From Tessaracoccus flavus (lineage in GTDB: Bacteria > Actinomycetota > Actinomycetes > Propionibacteriales > Propionibacteriaceae), in assembly GCF_001997295.1 (NCBI RefSeq), contig NZ_CP019605.1, positions 1,364,001 through 1,428,000 of the forward strand: a DNA stretch of 64,000 bases, given 5' to 3'. The notes under the pieces are model-generated. The model saw only the letters and a program-made list of their open reading frames with translations, did no database searches and was not told the origin of the DNA. Both the position numbers and the translations under genes were made by a program. How positions within the stretch are numbered: the first letter of the stretch is position 1; each line of letters starts with the position of its first letter. Below are positions 60,848 to 64,000 of the stretch, piece after piece.

Positions 60848-62743
60848 ATGGCGCACGACCGGTTCGGTGGACTCACCGGGTGGGATTTCGAAGGCTTCCA
60901 CGGAGGCGGGGACACGGAGCTGTGGCGTAGGCTCGGCAGCAGCGTCGTCACGGTGGAGGACGACGAGCGGGGATCCGTCACGGGTGTCCGGTTCGCCGTC
61001 TGGGCCCCGAACGCCCGGTCCGTGCAGGTCATCGGTAACTTCAACTGGTGGACCGGTGACCAGATGGAGCTCATCCCGGGCTCCGGGGTGTGGTGCACCT
61101 TCATCGAGGGGCTCGGCGAGGACACGCTGTACAAGTTCCGGGTCGAGACCCACGACGGCCGCTGGATCGAGAAGGTCGACCCGATGGCGCGCTTCAGCGA
61201 GCAGGCACCCGCGAACGCCTCGATCGTCTACGAGTCGAAGTACCTGTGGTCCGACGACGAGTGGATGGAGAAGCGCCGCACCGCACAGGCCCACGCCGAA
61301 CCGATGAGCGTCTACGAGCTCCACCTCGGCGGCTGGCGCAAGGGCAAGAGCTATCTCGACCTGGCTGAGGAACTCGTCAGCTACCTCAAGTGGCAGGGTT
61401 ACACCCACGTCGAGTTCATGCCGCTGGCCGAGCACCCGTTCGAGCCCAGCTGGGGCTACCAGGTCTCCGGGTACTTCTCCCCGACGTCGCGCTTCGGCAA
61501 GCCGGACGATCTGCGCTACCTCATCGACAAGCTCCACCAGGCCGGTATCGGCGTGCTGATGGACTGGGTGCCCGGACACTTCCCCAAGGATGAGTGGGCG
61601 CTCGGCCGCTTCGACGGCACCGCCCTCTACGAGCATGAAGACCCCCGCCAGGGCGAGCACCAGGACTGGGGCACCTACATCTTCAACTACGGCCGCAACG
61701 AGGTGAAGAGCTTCCTCGTCTCCAACGCGCTGTACTGGATCAAGGAGTTCCACATCGACGGCCTCCGCGTCGACGCCGTCGCCTCGATGCTCTACCTCGA
61801 CTACTCCCGCGAAGAGGGCCAGTGGGTCCCGAACCAGTTCGGCGGCAGGGAGAACCTGGAGGCCATCGACTTCCTGCGCTACGTCAACCGCCACCTCTAC
61901 GAGCGCGAGCCGGGCGTCGTGATGATCGCGGAGGAGTCCACCTCGTTCCCGGGTGTCACCAAGCCGGTGCACGAAGGCGGACTCGGTTTCGGCTTCAAGT
62001 GGAACATGGGCTGGATGAACGACTCGCTGCGCTACCTGCAGCTCGATCCCGTCTACCGGCAGTACGAGCACAACCTGCTCACCTTCGCCATGGTCTACGC
62101 GTACACGGAGAACTTCGTGCTGCCGATCAGCCACGACGAAGTCGTGCACGGCAAGGGGTCCATGATCAACAAGGTCCCCCAGGACGACTGGCGCAAGTTC
62201 GCCACCCTGCGTGCCTTCTACTCGTTCATGTGGTCGTTCCCGGGCAAGCAGCTCATCTTCATGGGCTGCGAGTTCGGTCAGCGCCCCGAGTTCAACGAAG
62301 CCACGTCGCTCGAGTGGTGGGTGAGCGACCTGTGGGGCCATGGCGGCCTGCAGCGACTGTTCCGGGACCTCAACCACACCTACCGGGACAACGCGGCGCT
62401 CTACGAGCTCGACAACTCGCCGGAGGGCTTCAGCTGGATCAACGCGGACGACGCGAGCCGGAACACCCTGTCGTGGGTCCGCCACGACTCCTCGGGCAAC
62501 CACATCGCCTGCGTCACCAACTTCTCCCCCGAACCGCTTCGCGATTACGAGATCGGGTTGCCGGTCGCGGGTGCCTGGGAGGAGATCCTCAACACCGATG
62601 CCCCGATCTACGACGGATCCGGCGAGTTCGGCAACCTCGGCGAGGTGACCGCCCATGCGGAGCCGTGGGGCCACTTCCCCGCGCGTGCCCGGGTGACGGT
62701 GCCGCCGCTCGGATCGGTCTGGTTGCGTCGCACAGGTTCGTGA
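60848..62743 (+). CDS. glgB: 1,4-alpha-glucan branching enzyme GlgB
   Basis: GlgB introduces alpha-1,6 branches. The 631-residue GH13_9 enzyme has a CBM48 (GVRFAVWAPNARSVQVIGNFNWW), HIDGLRVDAVASMLYLDYSR with the nucleophile Asp, MIAEESTSFPGV with the catalytic Glu, and ISHDEVVHGKGSM. It lacks the extra N-terminal module of the E. coli enzyme, so it is about 100 residues shorter. ATG 60848 follows GAAGGAG by about 10 nt. It closes the complete build, activate and branch set of the GlgE pathway. Confidence 0.95.
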   Translation: MAHDRFGGLTGWDFEGFHGGGDTELWRRLGSSVVTVEDDERGSVTGVRFAVWAPNARSVQVIGNFNWWTGDQMELIPGSGVWCTFIEGLGEDTLYKFRVETHDGRWIEKVDPMARFSEQAPANASIVYESKYLWSDDEWMEKRRTAQAHAEPMSVYELHLGGWRKGKSYLDLAEELVSYLKWQGYTHVEFMPLAEHPFEPSWGYQVSGYFSPTSRFGKPDDLRYLIDKLHQAGIGVLMDWVPGHFPKDEWALGRFDGTALYEHEDPRQGEHQDWGTYIFNYGRNEVKSFLVSNALYWIKEFHIDGLRVDAVASMLYLDYSREEGQWVPNQFGGRENLEAIDFLRYVNRHLYEREPGVVMIAEESTSFPGVTKPVHEGGLGFGFKWNMGWMNDSLRYLQLDPVYRQYEHNLLTFAMVYAYTENFVLPISHDEVVHGKGSMINKVPQDDWRKFATLRAFYSFMWSFPGKQLIFMGCEFGQRPEFNEATSLEWWVSDLWGHGGLQRLFRDLNHTYRDNAALYELDNSPEGFSWINADDASRNTLSWVRHDSSGNHIACVTNFSPEPLRDYEIGLPVAGAWEEILNTDAPIYDGSGEFGNLGEVTAHAEPWGHFPARARVTVPPLGSVWLRRTGS

Positions 62744-63518
62744 GCGACTTCCGGGTCCAACTCGACATCAAGGGCGGCGTCGGCACCCTGCGTTGGGAGG
62801 CCCAGGAGGTGGACACCGACACGCTTCGGCGTGCCCTGTCCCTGGCCGCCGATGACGCGATCCTCGCCCACAACCTGCGCCGACTCCAGGTGGAGCTTCC
62901 GGAATGGGATACCGCCGCGAGGATCGCGCTGCACCGGTGCGGATTCAGGTTGGAGGGTCGGCTGCGGTCGGCCATCGAGCCCGAGCCCGGGGTCTTCCGC
63001 GACATCCTGGTCTACTCGCGCCTGGCGATCGACACGGTCTACGGCCCGCACGGTTTCACGGGCGTGCTCGAGACTATTCTGCCCAAGAAGCGGATGATCG
63101 CCCACGCACTTTTCCGTGATGAGCAGGCCCGGGTACTCCTGCTGGAGACCACCTACAAGCCGGACTGGGAACTGCCCGGGGGGTCGTGGAGCCGGGAGAG
63201 TCCCCTCGCGTCGGGGGCGCGCGGGAGATCGAAGAGGAGCTCGGCATCGTCGTCGACCTCGGCCAGCCGGCGCTCATCGACTGGATGCCGCCCTATCTCG
63301 GCTGGTCGGATGCGGTGGAGTTCATCTACGACGGCGGAATCCTCAGTCCGGCAGTAGCCGCGACGCTGGGCACCGACGACCGGGAGATCCGGGCGATCCA
63401 CTGGGTGGAGCCGCCCGATGTCCCCACCCATGTCACGGAGCTGTCCGCCCGACGCATCGCGCTGCTGCTTGACGGCTTCCGGGGGGCCACGGAAGGCGGG
63501 TTCGCCGTCGGGCGTTAA
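62740..63518 (+). pseudogene. GNAT-NUDIX fusion gene with apparent frameshift
   Basis: GTG 62740 overlaps the glgB TGA. The first frame encodes a GNAT-like part (HNLRRLQVELPEWDTAARIALHRCGFRLEGRL) followed by the start of a NUDIX domain ending TTYKPDWELPGG. The NUDIX box continues only in another frame: VEPGESPRVGGAREIEEELG (G-x5-E-x7-REUxEExGU type), then the rest of the domain to 63518. One extra G in the six-G run at 63178-63183 would restore a single 259-residue protein. It is either a sequencing or assembly error, a real mutation, or slippage. Confidence 0.7.
63178..63183. repeat. G6 homopolymer at the NUDIX frame change
   Basis: Six consecutive G at the exact point where the GNAT-NUDIX reading frame must change. 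It needs one additional base, the same sense as in the PlsC-like gene. Confidence 0.65.
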
Positions 63519-64000
63519 CGCCTGCGCCGACCACCCGTCCGCTCGGGAAAGCTGGACTTCGCAGCCTGCGCGATGCGGCCGAGCTGGCGCCGGTCCGACA
63601 CCGCGCCGATGACGCCGCCCAGGCCTGGGATGGCTTTGCCGAACAGCCGCGCCGAGCGGAGACCGAAGCGCCTCAGCAGCCGCACGCCGATGGCCTTGGT
63701 CACCTCGGACAGCGGTGACTTCGGCAGCCGCTTGGCCACCCGCCTGGTGGCCGCGCCCGCGATCGGTCCGAGACCCACGTTGGCGAGGATCTCGCCGGAC
63801 TCCTCCCCCACGAGGGAGGCCAGCACCCTGGCCCGTACCTCCTGGTCGCCCAGGTCGTAGCCGCGGATCTTCGCGATCGCGCCCACCATCCGGGTGGCCT
63901 GGACGTAGAACTCGAAGATGTTGGTGGGCAGGAGGAGCGGCAGCGTGGCGAAGCCCCCCAGCCCGGTGAGGAAGCCGCCCGCCGTGGTTCCGCGGCGGTG
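63515..64000 (-). CDS. EcsC-family protein (cut by right edge)
   Basis: The frame is open to the right edge, and 161 codons of the C-terminal part are visible. Family-like features are GGFLTGLGGFATLPLLLPTNIFEFYVQATRMVGAIAKIRGYDL followed by helices with LLRRFGLRSARLFGKAIPGLGGVIGA and a basic tail. In the first stretch the membrane-like segment LGGFATLPLLLPTNIF is typical of EcsC, named after a Bacillus ABC-transporter-linked protein of unclear role. Its TAA shares the palindromic TTAA (63515-63518) with the TAA of the convergent NUDIX gene. Confidence 0.8.
   Translation of the reverse strand, partial: HRRGTTAGGFLTGLGGFATLPLLLPTNIFEFYVQATRMVGAIAKIRGYDLGDQEVRARVLASLVGEESGEILANVGLGPIAGAATRRVAKRLPKSPLSEVTKAIGVRLLRRFGLRSARLFGKAIPGLGGVIGAVSDRRQLGRIAQAAKSSFPERTGGRRRR

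Overview
The window is high-GC DNA from an actinobacterium. The best guess is the Propionibacteriales/Propionibacteriaceae. The reasons are the secD-yajC-ruvBAC-yebC order, a PriA-type HisA inside a his operon, hisI-trpE with the actinobacterial Trp-associated membrane protein and an HGxxPAAW small protein, and a GlgE/Pep2 glucan pathway. I see no rRNA, tRNA, CRISPR array, integrase or transposase.

Layout. 1-18054 is all on the minus strand. It holds dnaE, a membrane protein, hisD-hisC-hisB-hisH-priA, then an unusual lipid-like cassette (fatty acyl reductase/HAD fusion, LarA-like protein, degenerate PlsC-like protein, tandem GNAT), then yebC-ruvC-ruvA-ruvB-yajC-secD. 18278-22291 (plus) is a complete ABC importer of the ferric-iron type. 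22301-34704 (minus) holds gltB-gltD-ABM monooxygenase and hisI-trpE-Trp-associated membrane protein-HGxxPAAW-trpC-trpB-trpA-SCO1. 34737-46619 (plus) is a TIGR03085 protein followed by a seven-gene multi-protease locus. 46621-55356 (minus) holds a cysteine desulfurase, an S9 peptidase, mnmA, a MetE-like protein, a small membrane protein and gatC-gatA-gatB. 55475-63518 (plus) is glgX-glgE-pep2-glgB plus a frameshifted GNAT-NUDIX gene. An EcsC-family gene runs off the right edge on the minus strand.

The most exciting part is 35467-46619. It encodes a cytoplasmic-looking subtilisin-like protease with a triple MPYYVS repeat, an ECF-like sigma factor, a 157-residue companion, a TPR-CHAT protease, two large proteins of unknown family (721 and 844 residues) and a metacaspase with two peptidoglycan-binding-like repeats and no signal peptide. 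The first four genes are tightly coupled by overlapping or abutting start and stop codons. Three protease classes plus a transcription factor in one locus suggest a sensing, proteolysis and response cascade, possibly a conflict or cell-death system. That role is inference.

Two genes, PlsC-like and GNAT-NUDIX, are broken by an apparent single missing base in a run of six G/C. This is either assembly undercalling or real slippage. hisH has no ATG, GTG or TTG start and probably uses CTG. Several genes have a TAnnnT-like -10 element 6-7 nt before the start codon, which suggests leaderless transcripts.
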